Assembly (NCBI GenBank): GCA_964413525.1
Contig: CAYPTI010000026.1
Coordinates: 1-18,194 of the forward strand
Reading direction: 5' to 3'
From: CAYPTI01 sp964413525 [NCBI: uncultured bacterium]
GTDB taxonomy: Bacteria; T1Sed10-126
Length of the DNA stretch: 18,194 nt
The translations under genes were made by a program, and so were the position numbers. Every line of letters starts with the position of its first letter. Position 1 is the stretch's first letter. The notes beneath the pieces are model-generated. The model saw only the letters and a program-made list of their open reading frames with translations. It was not told where the DNA came from and did no database searches. Below, piece by piece: positions 6,787 to 14,582 of the stretch.

Positions 6787-7914
6787 TTACCACGCACGCT
6801 GGTAAAGGGTACGGACATCTTCCTCCGTAAGAGGTTGGGGGTTCGTAGGGGTGCAGTGGTCGTTCACGGCCATGGGTACGAGTGGATCGAGGTCGGTCGG
6901 TTCGACCCCCATGTCCCGCAATCGAACGGGGAGGCCCAGATCGCGGGTGCGTTCGGTGAACGCCTCCGGAAGCCGGTTCGGGTCGTCCAGCCCGATCCGT
7001 TCGGCCAGCACGTTCATCTTGTCGGGACAGGCTTCCCGATTGAACCGGAGCACATGGGGAAGAAAAATCGCGTTCAGAGCCCCGTGATGGAGGTTTTTCT
7101 CGGTCAGGGAGCCCATCGGATGCACCAGGCTGTGGACGGCTCCGAGCCCGTTCTGGAAGGCCATGCCCCCATGGAGCGAACACACCATCATTTCGAATCG
7201 GGCCTCGAGGTTCCGATCTTCCTCCACCGCCCGGGGAAGGGCCCTGTATCCCCGGGCGAGACCGTCCAGGGCCAGTGCGTCGGCGGTTGGGTTGTCGCGG
7301 GAACTGCAGTAGGTTTCGACGCAATGAGACAGGGCGTCCATGCCGGTTGCCGCGGTGATCCGGGGAGGCATCGTAGCGGTTAATTCCGGGTCGCAAACGG
7401 CGATCCGGGGAAGCAGGTCGGGATGGATAAAGCCCAGTTTTTCTCCCGAACGAACGGTGATAAGGGCGGCCCGGCCCACTTCGCTTCCGCTGCCCGCGGT
7501 GGTCGGCACGGCAACGAGCGGAGGAATCGGTTCCGTGATGGATTCGTTTCCGTTGTTCACGAGGGCATATTGTTCCAGCGGTGGGGGGTGGGAGACGAGG
7601 AGACCGATTCCTTTGGCCGCATCCATGGGCGACCCCCCTCCCAGGGCGAGAAGTCCGTCACACCGGTTCTCCCGATAAACCTCCAGCCCGTCCCGGACGC
7701 TTTGTTCGGTGGGGTTGGTCTGGATCCGGTCAAACACGACGGGATCCTCAAGCTCGAGTTGCTCCACGAACCCCTTTTCGACCAGGGTTCGGTCGGTGAC
7801 GATCAGGGGCTTCTCAACGCCTTCCCGGTCGAGCAGCTCCGGGACCAACGTAACACAGCCGGCTTCCAGATAGACGTCGTTCAGGTAGGATGCGGTGGGG
7901 CCCGGGAGGGTCAC
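6787..7914 (-). CDS. Iron-containing (group III) alcohol dehydrogenase
   Basis: The 375-residue protein is the normal length of this family and shows both domains. The N-terminal domain carries the nucleotide motif LGGGSPMDAAK (91-101) and the family signature PTTAGSGSE (137-145). The helical domain carries metal ligands in GMDALSH (Asp193, His197), GAVHSLVH (His261) and LHHGALNA (His277). Such enzymes interconvert small alcohols or diols and aldehydes with NAD(H) and Fe2+, in the cytoplasm. The start is a GTG whose last bases form the TGA of the upstream flavoprotein gene (GTGA, 7914-7911). The two are therefore translationally coupled and probably handle linked steps. The substrate is not readable; 1,2-propanediol, lactaldehyde and methanol-type activities all occur in the family. 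A stable hairpin follows the gene. Confidence 0.9.
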   Translation of the reverse strand: MTLPGPTASYLNDVYLEAGCVTLVPELLDREGVEKPLIVTDRTLVEKGFVEQLELEDPVVFDRIQTNPTEQSVRDGLEVYRENRCDGLLALGGGSPMDAAKGIGLLVSHPPPLEQYALVNNGNESITEPIPPLVAVPTTAGSGSEVGRAALITVRSGEKLGFIHPDLLPRIAVCDPELTATMPPRITAATGMDALSHCVETYCSSRDNPTADALALDGLARGYRALPRAVEEDRNLEARFEMMVCSLHGGMAFQNGLGAVHSLVHPMGSLTEKNLHHGALNAIFLPHVLRFNREACPDKMNVLAERIGLDDPNRLPEAFTERTRDLGLPVRLRDMGVEPTDLDPLVPMAVNDHCTPTNPQPLTEEDVRTLYQRAW

Positions 7915-9521
7915 GGGAGACCCTTCAGCTGTTCCTCAATGGGCGGGGGAGACCAGGGCGCCGGCAGGTCAAGGTCGGCGAGCAGGACCTGAGCACAGTT
8001 GTAGCCGACCAGTCCGGTGATGTTACCGCCCGGGTGGGAGGACGAGCCGCACAAATACAGGTTCTCAAGGTGGGCCCGATAATGCCCCGCCCCGGGAAAG
8101 GGACGATTGTACCCGATCTGTCCGTGGTCGAAGGATCCCACCAGGAGGTCTCCTTCCCGCATGTTTGGCAGGGTCCGTTCCGTGTCGAGAGGGCTTCGGA
8201 CGAAGGAATCGATCACGGCGTCCTTCAGGTTGGGAGCGTGTTGTTTCCAGAGCCGCAGCATGGTTTCGCCGTGCTGGGTCTGAAAGTCGTCCCAGTTGGT
8301 TGGGTCTCCGTGGAGGTTGTAGGGCATTTTTTCCCACATGAATGCGGTGTGTTTCCCCGGAGGTGCCTGGGAGGAATCGAACCGGGTCGGACAAGCACCC
8401 CACATGATGGTGGGGGGAACGGTTCCCTGTTCGTGACTTTCGACCATCTGTGTGTACTGTTCAACGTCGTCCAGGCCCAGGATGACCATGAAGGGATCGT
8501 TCTGGTCGGGCCGATCCCGGAGGGCTTCGTAGCGAGGGGGCTCCTCCAGGTTCAGATTCAGACCGAACAACGGAGCCACCACGTTGTACTGAAATTGTTC
8601 GGTTTTTGTTCTCCAGTCGGAAGGGACATCGTCCTCCTCCATCAGCTCAAGAAAGGTCTGGTGGGGGTTGAGGCCGGAGGCGATAAACCGGCGGGCCCGG
8701 ATCGTTTCTCCTTCCGATGTCCGGACTCCCACCGCCCGGTCGTTTTCAACCAGGATGGACTCCGCCCGGGTCCGGCGACGAATTTCGCCCCCGGAGTCTT
8801 CCACCGCCGAAATCAGCGCCCGGGCCAACTCGGCGGACCCGCCCCGGGCCATCTGGGCTTTGCCCGGGCTGGCCAGCAACATGGGGATGTGGTGGCCGAA
8901 CCCTTCGACTCGTAAATCGACTTCCCGAAGCCCGTTAAAAAAGAGCAGCCCCGCCTGGATTACGGGATGGTTAAAATATCGTTTCACGAATCCAAGCGGC
9001 GAAAGTGTGCTTACTTCGAGCAACGTCCGCCCCAGTTCGCTTTGTTCCAGGAGAGCCCGTCGCCGTTCATCCGGAAGCGGAGGGGACTGGCTTTCCGGGA
9101 TCAGAATTTTTTCCACGATGGGACGGAACTCGTCCCGCCAGTAGCGAACGGTGTCGGCGTCCTGGGAGTCGAATTGTCGGAAGGACTCCAGGGTTCGTTC
9201 AAAGTCGGTCCACCAGGAGAGGGTTCGCCCCTCCGAGGTCAGCAGCATGGAATTAAGGTCGGGTTCAACGTACCGGGCACCCCGTTCCTCAAGATTGAGG
9301 TCGGAATACCACGGTTGGCGATCCAGGGCCCGGTGAAAGAAGGAATGGGTATTGTGATAAAAGCCGGGATGGGACGGGTCTTCCATGGTAGCAAGACCGC
9401 CCCCGGCGTGGTCACGGAGTTCGAGACACAGAACCCGCAGGCCCGCGCGACCGAGGTAAGCCTGAAGAATCAGGCTGTTGTGTCCGGAACCCAGGATGAT
9501 GCCGTCGTAGGTCTTGTTCAC
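7911..9521 (-). CDS. FAD-dependent oxidoreductase, PYROXD2/phytoene-desaturase-like
   Basis: The 536-residue protein opens with the dinucleotide-binding fold GIILGSGHNSL (7-17), and a Glu at 34 (LCLELRDHAGGG) would bind the FAD ribose. The C-terminal FAD motif is NLYLCGSSSHPGGNITGLVG, followed by YNCAQ, near residues 485-510. This layout matches the PYROXD2/CrtI-related amine-oxidase superfamily rather than true carotenoid desaturases, because no other carotenoid gene is nearby. The start is GTG at 9521 with AAGGAG about 12 nt upstream. The stop overlaps the GTG of the alcohol dehydrogenase by 4 nt, which argues for a shared pathway: a flavin-dependent oxidation paired with an alcohol/aldehyde step. 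The substrate is unknown. The family is very broad, so the name should be taken as a fold-level assignment. Confidence 0.85.
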   Translation of the reverse strand: MNKTYDGIILGSGHNSLILQAYLGRAGLRVLCLELRDHAGGGLATMEDPSHPGFYHNTHSFFHRALDRQPWYSDLNLEERGARYVEPDLNSMLLTSEGRTLSWWTDFERTLESFRQFDSQDADTVRYWRDEFRPIVEKILIPESQSPPLPDERRRALLEQSELGRTLLEVSTLSPLGFVKRYFNHPVIQAGLLFFNGLREVDLRVEGFGHHIPMLLASPGKAQMARGGSAELARALISAVEDSGGEIRRRTRAESILVENDRAVGVRTSEGETIRARRFIASGLNPHQTFLELMEEDDVPSDWRTKTEQFQYNVVAPLFGLNLNLEEPPRYEALRDRPDQNDPFMVILGLDDVEQYTQMVESHEQGTVPPTIMWGACPTRFDSSQAPPGKHTAFMWEKMPYNLHGDPTNWDDFQTQHGETMLRLWKQHAPNLKDAVIDSFVRSPLDTERTLPNMREGDLLVGSFDHGQIGYNRPFPGAGHYRAHLENLYLCGSSSHPGGNITGLVGYNCAQVLLADLDLPAPWSPPPIEEQLKGLP

Positions 9522-9533
9522 CGTCCGCGATCT

Positions 9534-9547
9534 CTCCTTATAAGGAG
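9534..9547. repeat. Perfect 14-bp palindrome CTCCTTATAAGGAG over the flavoprotein ribosome-binding site
   Basis: CTCCTTA-TAAGGAG is exactly self-complementary and contains the AAGGAG Shine-Dalgarno of the gene starting at 9521. In mRNA the CTCC half could pair with the GGAG half and hide the ribosome-binding site (small loop), or in DNA it could be an operator. It may also be chance. Confidence 0.35.
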
Positions 9548-9667
9548 TCCGTTACCTTCAGGTTAATCTCGTGTGATGGCGGGTTAGGTTTTTCCCGGCC
9601 AGCAAAACGTGATCCTCGTCGTTTGGCAGCCGCACCGACTTCACCCTTCCATCAGGTGGCTTGGTAT

Positions 9668-10501
9668 TTATCCGAGTTCAAACGCCGCTGCGGCGACGAC
9701 GGATTCCCCCACCAGCAGGTCCAGCGGGTCCTCGAAACTCATCCGGGTAAGGGTCCGCTGGTGCTGAAAACCCAGCGGTTCAAGCAAGGGACCGATCGAT
9801 TCCGGATCGATCAGGTCAATCAACACGTCGTTGTCCTCAAGGTCCCTCGCCGCGGCTGACAGCAACAGCGACAGGTCTTCATTTGAGCCGGCGATGACCG
9901 GCCCAATGTGCTCTTGTTGCCGTCCCGGTCGAACGATCGCGTATCCCCGGATCGGCTCTCCGATCGCAAACCCCGAACAACCTTCTGAAGTCAGCAGGTG
10001 ATCCAGCAGGGCCGTCCGATCAACTCCGCAGGTCCGGTGATCCAGCTGAAACAGTTCATTGTTATCGGCGGGCTTGAGGTCGTAAACCTCGCCGAGGGGC
10101 GACTCGGCGGTGACCAACGACCCGCTCCAGCGTTCGACCGTCGTGACGTCGACGTACCCGAGCTGTCGGTACACGGTTCGTCCTGCTTCGGTGGCGTCCA
10201 GACCCACCCGGTCACACCGGTCAACCGCGAGATCATGAACCCGTTCGAACATCGAGCTTCCGTACCCCTGGCGCCGGTGGTTTTCATCGACCAGGATCAT
10301 TCCGATCCAGCCAACCGTCTCTCCGTAGGTGATCAGTGTTCCGGTGGCGATCAACTCACCGTTGACCCATCCCCCGAAACAACCACGGGGTGAGAGTTCG
10401 AGCAATCGACGCCAGTCGGTCTCCGTCTGGTTCCAGCCGACCTGGGTGGAGAGCCGATAGGCCGGGGGGACATGGTCCGGGGTGAGGGGCCTGATATCCA
10501 T
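9668..10501 (-). CDS. GNAT-family N-acetyltransferase with a C-terminal GNAT-like domain
   Basis: The 277-residue protein begins with a GNAT domain. VGWIGMILVDENHRRQGYGS (63-82) is the beta4/alpha3 core, with the acetyl-CoA phosphate loop RRQGYG at 76-81, and VYRQLGYVDV closes the domain near 120. The remaining 150 residues contain FAIGEPIRGYAIVRPG and PLLEPLGFQHQRTLTRMSF. This looks like the second, degenerate GNAT-fold domain (Acetyltransf_18 type) seen in YitH-like two-domain acetyltransferases. It transfers an acetyl group to an amine of a small molecule or protein, substrate unknown. The ATG at 10501 has no recognisable ribosome-binding site, and the gap to the ATPase gene is 96 bp, so it could be a separate transcript. 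It is followed, after 146 bp, by the flavoprotein gene. Confidence 0.85.
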   Translation of the reverse strand: MDIRPLTPDHVPPAYRLSTQVGWNQTETDWRRLLELSPRGCFGGWVNGELIATGTLITYGETVGWIGMILVDENHRRQGYGSSMFERVHDLAVDRCDRVGLDATEAGRTVYRQLGYVDVTTVERWSGSLVTAESPLGEVYDLKPADNNELFQLDHRTCGVDRTALLDHLLTSEGCSGFAIGEPIRGYAIVRPGRQQEHIGPVIAGSNEDLSLLLSAAARDLEDNDVLIDLIDPESIGPLLEPLGFQHQRTLTRMSFEDPLDLLVGESVVAAAAFELG

Positions 10502-10597
10502 GGTCGTTTTACTTCAACTTATTGGAAACCAATTTTCGTTAAACTTCGTCCAACGTTCCTTGTGAAACATGTGTCGACCACATCGGGACATTGGAGG

Positions 10598-11425
10598 TTA
10601 GACTTGCTCCCGGTCCCCGTCAGGGGGTTCTTCCTCGACCGTAAAATACTGGTAGATGTCCTGTTTGAGTTCCCCAAAGTCGGATTCCCCTCTCATCTCA
10701 ATCGTTCGCGGTCGAGGGAGGTTGACGTCCACGATCGATTCAACCCGGGCCGGCCTGGGGGTCAGGACCAGAATGCGGTCGGCGAGAAAAATGGCTTCTT
10801 CGATGTTGTGGGTAACAAACAGGACGGTTTTCTGGCTTTCTCTCCAAATTCGTAGTAATTCCACGTTAAGTTCGTCCCGGGTTAACGCATCCAGGGCGCC
10901 GAAGGGTTCGTCCATGAGAAGAATGGTCGGGTCATGGATCAACGCCCGGCAGATCGAAGCCCGCTGTTGCATCCCCCCGGATAGTTCTTGAGGATATCGA
11001 TCCTGGAAATCCCCGATGCCGACCATCTCCAGCAGGTTCCTGGCCCGCTCGCGGAAATCTCCCACTGCACGACCCGTCAGGCTGATCGGGGAGAGCACGT
11101 TCTCCAGCACGGTTTTCCACTGAAATAGCGACGGTTTTTGGAAGACGATCCCGTAATCAACCTCGGCTTTGCTGCGCAGGACCTCCCCGTCCCGCTGGAT
11201 GGTTTCACCGTCGATCCGGATGGTGCCGGAGGTAATGGGGATCAACCCCCCGACCAGCTTCAGGAGGGTAGTCTTTCCGCAACCCGAGGACCCCACAATG
11301 GCGACGAATTCCCCCCGGGAGGAAGTAAACGTCAGGTCATCGACCGCCCTGATCGCCTCACCGCGGCCGGTTTCGTATCGTTTGGTGACGTGATCAATTT
11401 CCAGAAAGTCACTGTCCATGTCCAT
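10598..11425 (-). CDS. ABC importer ATP-binding protein (SsuB/TauB-type)
   Basis: The 275-residue ATPase has every nucleotide-binding motif: Walker A GSSGCGKT (45-52), Q-loop Gln96 in VFQKP, signature LSGGMQQR (148-155), Walker B ILLMDEP (168-174) and switch His206 in VTHNIEEA. The text HNIEEAIFLADRILVL is typical of nitrate/sulfonate/taurine ATPases. The chosen start is the ATG at 11425, two codons before a second ATG (11419). The frame is open farther upstream, but that would overlap the binding-protein gene and reads as non-homologous sequence. It energises the permease at 12629-13465 and probably serves both binding proteins. An 85-bp gap holding a terminator-like hairpin separates it from the binding-protein gene, suggesting it is expressed at a lower level. 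Confidence 0.92.
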   Translation of the reverse strand: MDMDSDFLEIDHVTKRYETGRGEAIRAVDDLTFTSSRGEFVAIVGSSGCGKTTLLKLVGGLIPITSGTIRIDGETIQRDGEVLRSKAEVDYGIVFQKPSLFQWKTVLENVLSPISLTGRAVGDFRERARNLLEMVGIGDFQDRYPQELSGGMQQRASICRALIHDPTILLMDEPFGALDALTRDELNVELLRIWRESQKTVLFVTHNIEEAIFLADRILVLTPRPARVESIVDVNLPRPRTIEMRGESDFGELKQDIYQYFTVEEEPPDGDREQV

Positions 11426-11490
11426 ACGGGTACCATACACCCCTGTCTCCGGTGAGAGAGTGAGAGAACGGAATAAACTACTGTTGACCG

Positions 11491-11508
11491 AAAAGCCGCG
11501 AGGCGACT
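11491..11508 (-). terminator. Attenuator-like hairpin between binding protein and ATPase genes
   Basis: Three nucleotides after the TAA at 11511-11513, the - strand reads AGTCGC-CTC-GCGGCT-TTT: a 6-bp stem (one G-U), a triloop and a short T run. This looks like a leaky intra-operon terminator that would leave more binding-protein message than ATPase message, a common arrangement in ABC importers. Confidence 0.45.
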
Positions 11509-11510
11509 GT

Positions 11511-12515
11511 TTATTCCTCCGGCCAGCCGTATCCGGGCAGGAATTCGTTGGTGTAGACTTCATCGGGATCAATGGATTCCTCTAGGTCGAAATGCTCTTC
11601 AACCAGGTCGACCGTTTCCTGCATCCGCTCGGCGTCCATCCAGCCAAGGCCGTGCTCTCGAACGTGCTCGGAGTCCATCAGAGGAATCTCCTGCTCAAGC
11701 ATGGGACGGACACTTTCGATTTCCGCTTCAGGAACCCGTTCCCGAAGGATCTCCAGCGATTCGTCAGGATTGGCGATTAACCACTGGTAGGCCCGGAAAG
11801 CTGCGTCGACGAAACGATCAATTTCGTCCGTCCGGTTGTCCAGGGTGTCACGGCTGGTAAAGATGGCGTTTCCATAAGGATTAACCCCGTAATCCGGCCA
11901 GTAGAAGTGGACCAGGTTCTCCCCAACGGCGTCCTGATAAATCTCACGTTGATTAATGAAGTGGACCGTTGCATCAATCCGACCAGACGCCAGAGATGGA
12001 ACCTTGGCAGCCGGCCCAATGCCGACCCAGCGTACGGAGTTGGGTTCGAGGCCCACGGCCTGTTCGAAGGCAGGGAACATAATTCGCTGAGCGTCTCCGG
12101 CGGGTGCACCAACCGTTTTCCCTTCCAGATCCTTGGGCTCTTCAATCCCGTGATCGGATCGAACCCAGGTGGTGAAGGGACTGTTTTGATATACAGCACC
12201 CAGGGCAACGAGATCAGCTCCATCCCCAACAGCGGTGAGAATGGTGGGGAGATCGGCGTAGGCCAGATCCACACGACCTGCTCGGGTTAACGAAACCGCG
12301 TCGCCGGACCCCGAACCTCGTTCAATGGTGACGTCCAGGTTGTTATCGCTGAAATACCCTTTTTCATCCGCAATGTAATACGCGGCGAGTTCCGGTTGGC
12401 CTTCCGGAATCCAATTCAACCGGAAGGTTAATTCGTCGGCTGATTGAGCTGGTTGCGGGAGGGTGAACGCTACCAGACCAGCCAGGGTCAGCAGGACGGC
12501 AATCAGACGATTCAT
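11511..12515 (-). CDS. ABC transporter solute-binding protein, NMT1/TauA-SsuA-like
   Basis: The 334-residue protein starts at the ATG at 12515; the frame extends two codons to a TTG, but MNRLIAVLLTLAG is the natural beginning of a signal peptide ending near PQPAQSADE. No lipobox is present, so it should be periplasmic. The mature protein shows FRLNWIPEGQPELAAYY, then TIERGSGSGDAV and GKTVGAPAGDAQ, the NMT1/THI5-like binding-protein layout. It sits between its permease and ATPase genes, as the importer's primary ligand receptor. It resembles the orphan protein at 5498-6535 along its whole length, most strongly in the last 60 residues (REHGLGW, VDLVEEHFD, DEVYTNEF). The THI5 CCCFC signature is absent. 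The ligand is unknown; an aromatic or sulfonate-type small anion is a family-based guess. Confidence 0.88.
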   Translation of the reverse strand: MNRLIAVLLTLAGLVAFTLPQPAQSADELTFRLNWIPEGQPELAAYYIADEKGYFSDNNLDVTIERGSGSGDAVSLTRAGRVDLAYADLPTILTAVGDGADLVALGAVYQNSPFTTWVRSDHGIEEPKDLEGKTVGAPAGDAQRIMFPAFEQAVGLEPNSVRWVGIGPAAKVPSLASGRIDATVHFINQREIYQDAVGENLVHFYWPDYGVNPYGNAIFTSRDTLDNRTDEIDRFVDAAFRAYQWLIANPDESLEILRERVPEAEIESVRPMLEQEIPLMDSEHVREHGLGWMDAERMQETVDLVEEHFDLEESIDPDEVYTNEFLPGYGWPEE

Positions 12516-12528
12516 AAACAATCACATC

Positions 12529-12538
12529 CCAATATTGG
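12529..12538. repeat. Perfect palindrome CCAATATTGG upstream of the binding-protein start
   Basis: A 10-bp perfect palindrome lies 14 nt upstream of the ATG at 12515, in the 113-bp gap after the permease gene. It could be a short operator or chance. No convincing promoter was found in this gap. Confidence 0.25.
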
Positions 12539-12628
12539 TTTTGGAATCGTTGGAGTCGGAAAATCATTAGAATGTTTCAAGTGTGGAACCGTTGAGAATG
12601 TATGGGGTTAGCCCACCTGAGAACCACA

Positions 12629-13465
12629 TTATCCAACCCTGGTCCACGGCATCAATATCCATTCAACAAGCACGACCATACCGTACAGCACCATGGTGAT
12701 GATGGAAATCCAGATAAGTGCTCCGATAATTATGTCCGTGGAGAGGGTCGCCTGCGCGGAAATTATCAGGGAAGCGAGTCCTTTTTCAGCCGCGATGAAT
12801 TCACCTACGATGGCTCCAACCATCGCCCAGGTCGATGCAATCTTAACGCCGGTGAAGATGTAGGGCATAGCGTTGGGAAGCCTGATCTGCCAGAACACTC
12901 TCCAGCGAGGGACATCTAACGAGGACGCGAGGTCTAAGAAGTCCTGGTTAATTTCTTCCAGGCCCCGGGCGGTGTTCAGGACCACCGGAAAGAACGCGAC
13001 CAGGAAACCGATCACCATGTTGGGCAGAATCCCCCACCCCAACCAGATAATAAACAGCGGCGCCATAGCAATTTTTGGTAGAGAATTTAGGACCACCAGG
13101 AACGGAAGCACAGCCCGGCGGCTGGTTTCGGTCCAGGTGACTACAATTCCAAGAAAAATTCCCAGTAACACCGACAGGACAAAGCCGCCGAGCGCCTCGA
13201 TGGTGGTGACCCAGGCGTGTTCGAACCAATTCCATCGCATATCCAGCATTCCGGATATGACTTCTTCGGGGAGAGGGAGGATGAACGAACGAATTCCAAA
13301 CCAGCGCACTGACAGTTCCCAGACGATGAGCAGCACAACCAGAAGACCGAATGAGGGAAGAGCGGTACGGATCCCCCGATAGAGCTGTTTCAACCCAGTT
13401 GATGCAATTCGGTTGATCAGGGAGGTCTGGCTCTTGGTACCGGCAGGTTGGTCTTGGTCGGACAA
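12629..13465 (-). CDS. ABC importer permease (SsuC/TauC-type)
   Basis: The 278-residue protein has a polar N-terminal tail of about 35 residues, then about six membrane segments. The cytoplasmic EAA loop (NTARGLEEINQDFLDLASSL, followed by DVPRWRVFWQIRLP) contacts the ATPase. This arrangement is that of nitrate/sulfonate/taurine permeases (BPD_transp_1 fold). The start is placed at TTG 13465 because AGGAGG lies 9 nt upstream (13480-13475). The frame opens earlier at a TTG immediately after the upstream stop, but that would put the ribosome-binding site inside the gene. There is no ATG near either. It follows the LLM monooxygenase gene by 24 nt and precedes the binding protein, so the three are one transcript. 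It forms a homodimeric channel with the ATPase at 10598-11425. Confidence 0.9.
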   Translation of the reverse strand: MSDQDQPAGTKSQTSLINRIASTGLKQLYRGIRTALPSFGLLVVLLIVWELSVRWFGIRSFILPLPEEVISGMLDMRWNWFEHAWVTTIEALGGFVLSVLLGIFLGIVVTWTETSRRAVLPFLVVLNSLPKIAMAPLFIIWLGWGILPNMVIGFLVAFFPVVLNTARGLEEINQDFLDLASSLDVPRWRVFWQIRLPNAMPYIFTGVKIASTWAMVGAIVGEFIAAEKGLASLIISAQATLSTDIIIGALIWISIITMVLYGMVVLVEWILMPWTRVG

Positions 13466-13489
13466 GCTAGCCGCCCTCCTCGGAAGCAA

Positions 13490-14467
13490 TCATCGAAACG
13501 ACGGAATCACGTCTTCACTAAATACTTCCATAGACCGAAGCACGTCCTCCTGCTCCATTCCCTGAAAGTGGAACCGGCAGAGGACGTCCGTGGCGCCCAC
13601 TTCCCGTTCGTACCAGCGCAAGTTCTCGATGATTTCGTCCGGTGTTCCGATCAAAAATCGGTCCTGGCTGAGTTCCTCAAAGCTCGATCCTTTTCCCTTC
13701 ACGTTCTTATGTTTCCACGTGAGGTGTTCAATTTCGTACATGTTCGCCAGCGCCTCTCGTGCTTTGTTGAGATCGCCGGGATCACGAGCAACAAACGTTT
13801 CCCGTTCTATGGCAATGGGAGCGGTTTCGGGATCGTGCTGGCCAACTTCTCCAACCTTCGTTCGATAGGTTGTAACACAGGAGGAAAGTTTGTCCCGGTC
13901 GGCGGTCAATCCCGCAATCCAGGCGTCTCCCATCCGAGCTGCTCGTTCAACGGCAGGGGGAGCCCAGCCGGCAATCCAGAACCGGGGCCGGGGTGACTGT
14001 ACCGGCTCGATGCCCAGCGTCACGTCTCGAAGTTGATAATGCTCTCCATCAAAATTCACCGGGTTCTCGGACCACAACCGGTCGAGAATTTCGATTCCCT
14101 CCTCAAACCGGGAACCCCGGTTTTCAAACGGGACGCCCAGGGCGTCGAATTCCTCCTCGCGGTACCCCAGTCCCAGCCCTACTTCGAGGCGTCCTCCTGA
14201 AATTTCATCGAGAAGAGCAAGGTCCTCGGCCGCCCGAACGGGTTGATGAAGAGGGAGGGCAATGATGCCGGTTCCCAGCCGGACGCGCTCGGTTTCGACG
14301 GCGTATCCCGTAAGGCCAACGATCTGGGGAAAATAATTGCCCGTATCAACAAGGTGATGTTCGTACAACCAGACGGAGTCGAACCCCAGGTCCTCGGCGT
14401 GAATAGCCTGCTCGAGGGATTCCTCATACCGGCCGGCTTCCTGGCACGGGGTGACGCCGAAATTCAC
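13490..14467 (-). CDS. LLM-class (luciferase-like) flavin-dependent oxidoreductase
   Basis: The 325-residue TIM-barrel protein shows NFGVTPC at the first strand, then SVWLYEHHLVDTGNYFPQ, RVRLGTGIIALPLHQPVRAA and GGRLEVGLGLGYREEEFDALG. The last is the signature of the bacterial-luciferase superfamily. Near the C-terminus IGTPDEIIENLRWY is the usual closing motif. Such enzymes use reduced flavin (FMNH2 or F420H2) to oxygenate or oxidise a small molecule. I chose GTG at 14467 because GGAGG sits 8 nt upstream; the earlier TTG at 14473 would leave only 2 nt. It is encoded just ahead of the importer genes, as SsuD is with SsuABC, so it may process the imported compound. No flavin reductase is seen in the window. 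The substrate is unknown. Confidence 0.87.
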   Translation of the reverse strand: MNFGVTPCQEAGRYEESLEQAIHAEDLGFDSVWLYEHHLVDTGNYFPQIVGLTGYAVETERVRLGTGIIALPLHQPVRAAEDLALLDEISGGRLEVGLGLGYREEEFDALGVPFENRGSRFEEGIEILDRLWSENPVNFDGEHYQLRDVTLGIEPVQSPRPRFWIAGWAPPAVERAARMGDAWIAGLTADRDKLSSCVTTYRTKVGEVGQHDPETAPIAIERETFVARDPGDLNKAREALANMYEIEHLTWKHKNVKGKGSSFEELSQDRFLIGTPDEIIENLRWYEREVGATDVLCRFHFQGMEQEDVLRSMEVFSEDVIPSFR

Positions 14468-14543
14468 AAACAAAACCTCCCCGGACTGCGAGCGTTAACC
14501 ATGCTTCCGGTTTCGGTCACGAGGAGTATGATGGTTGTGCTCC

Positions 14544-14556
14544 GGACGTATCGTCC
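14544..14556. repeat. Small hairpin GGACG-TAT-CGTCC between GH105-like and LLM genes
   Basis: A 5-3-5 inverted repeat lies in the 115-bp gap between the two genes. No T run follows, so termination is not claimed. It may be an mRNA stem-loop in the operon, or chance. Confidence 0.2.
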
Positions 14557-14582
14557 TGACCCCATGCGGCCCGGGACCCAAT

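Noticed and set aside
7890-8915. A 341-residue open frame opposite the flavoprotein gene
   Set aside because: The flavoprotein shows both FAD motifs and a coupled stop; the antisense frame has no recognisable motif.
9537-9566. Promoter TTAACC-18-TATAAG upstream of the flavoprotein gene
   Set aside because: The -10 would overlap the Shine-Dalgarno and leave almost no leader, so promoter and ribosome-binding site could not both function.
10569-10583. ATGTG-TCGAC-CACAT inverted repeat after the ATPase gene as a terminator
   Set aside because: The stem is only 5 bp and no T run follows; it also contains the common GTCGAC palindrome and may be chance.
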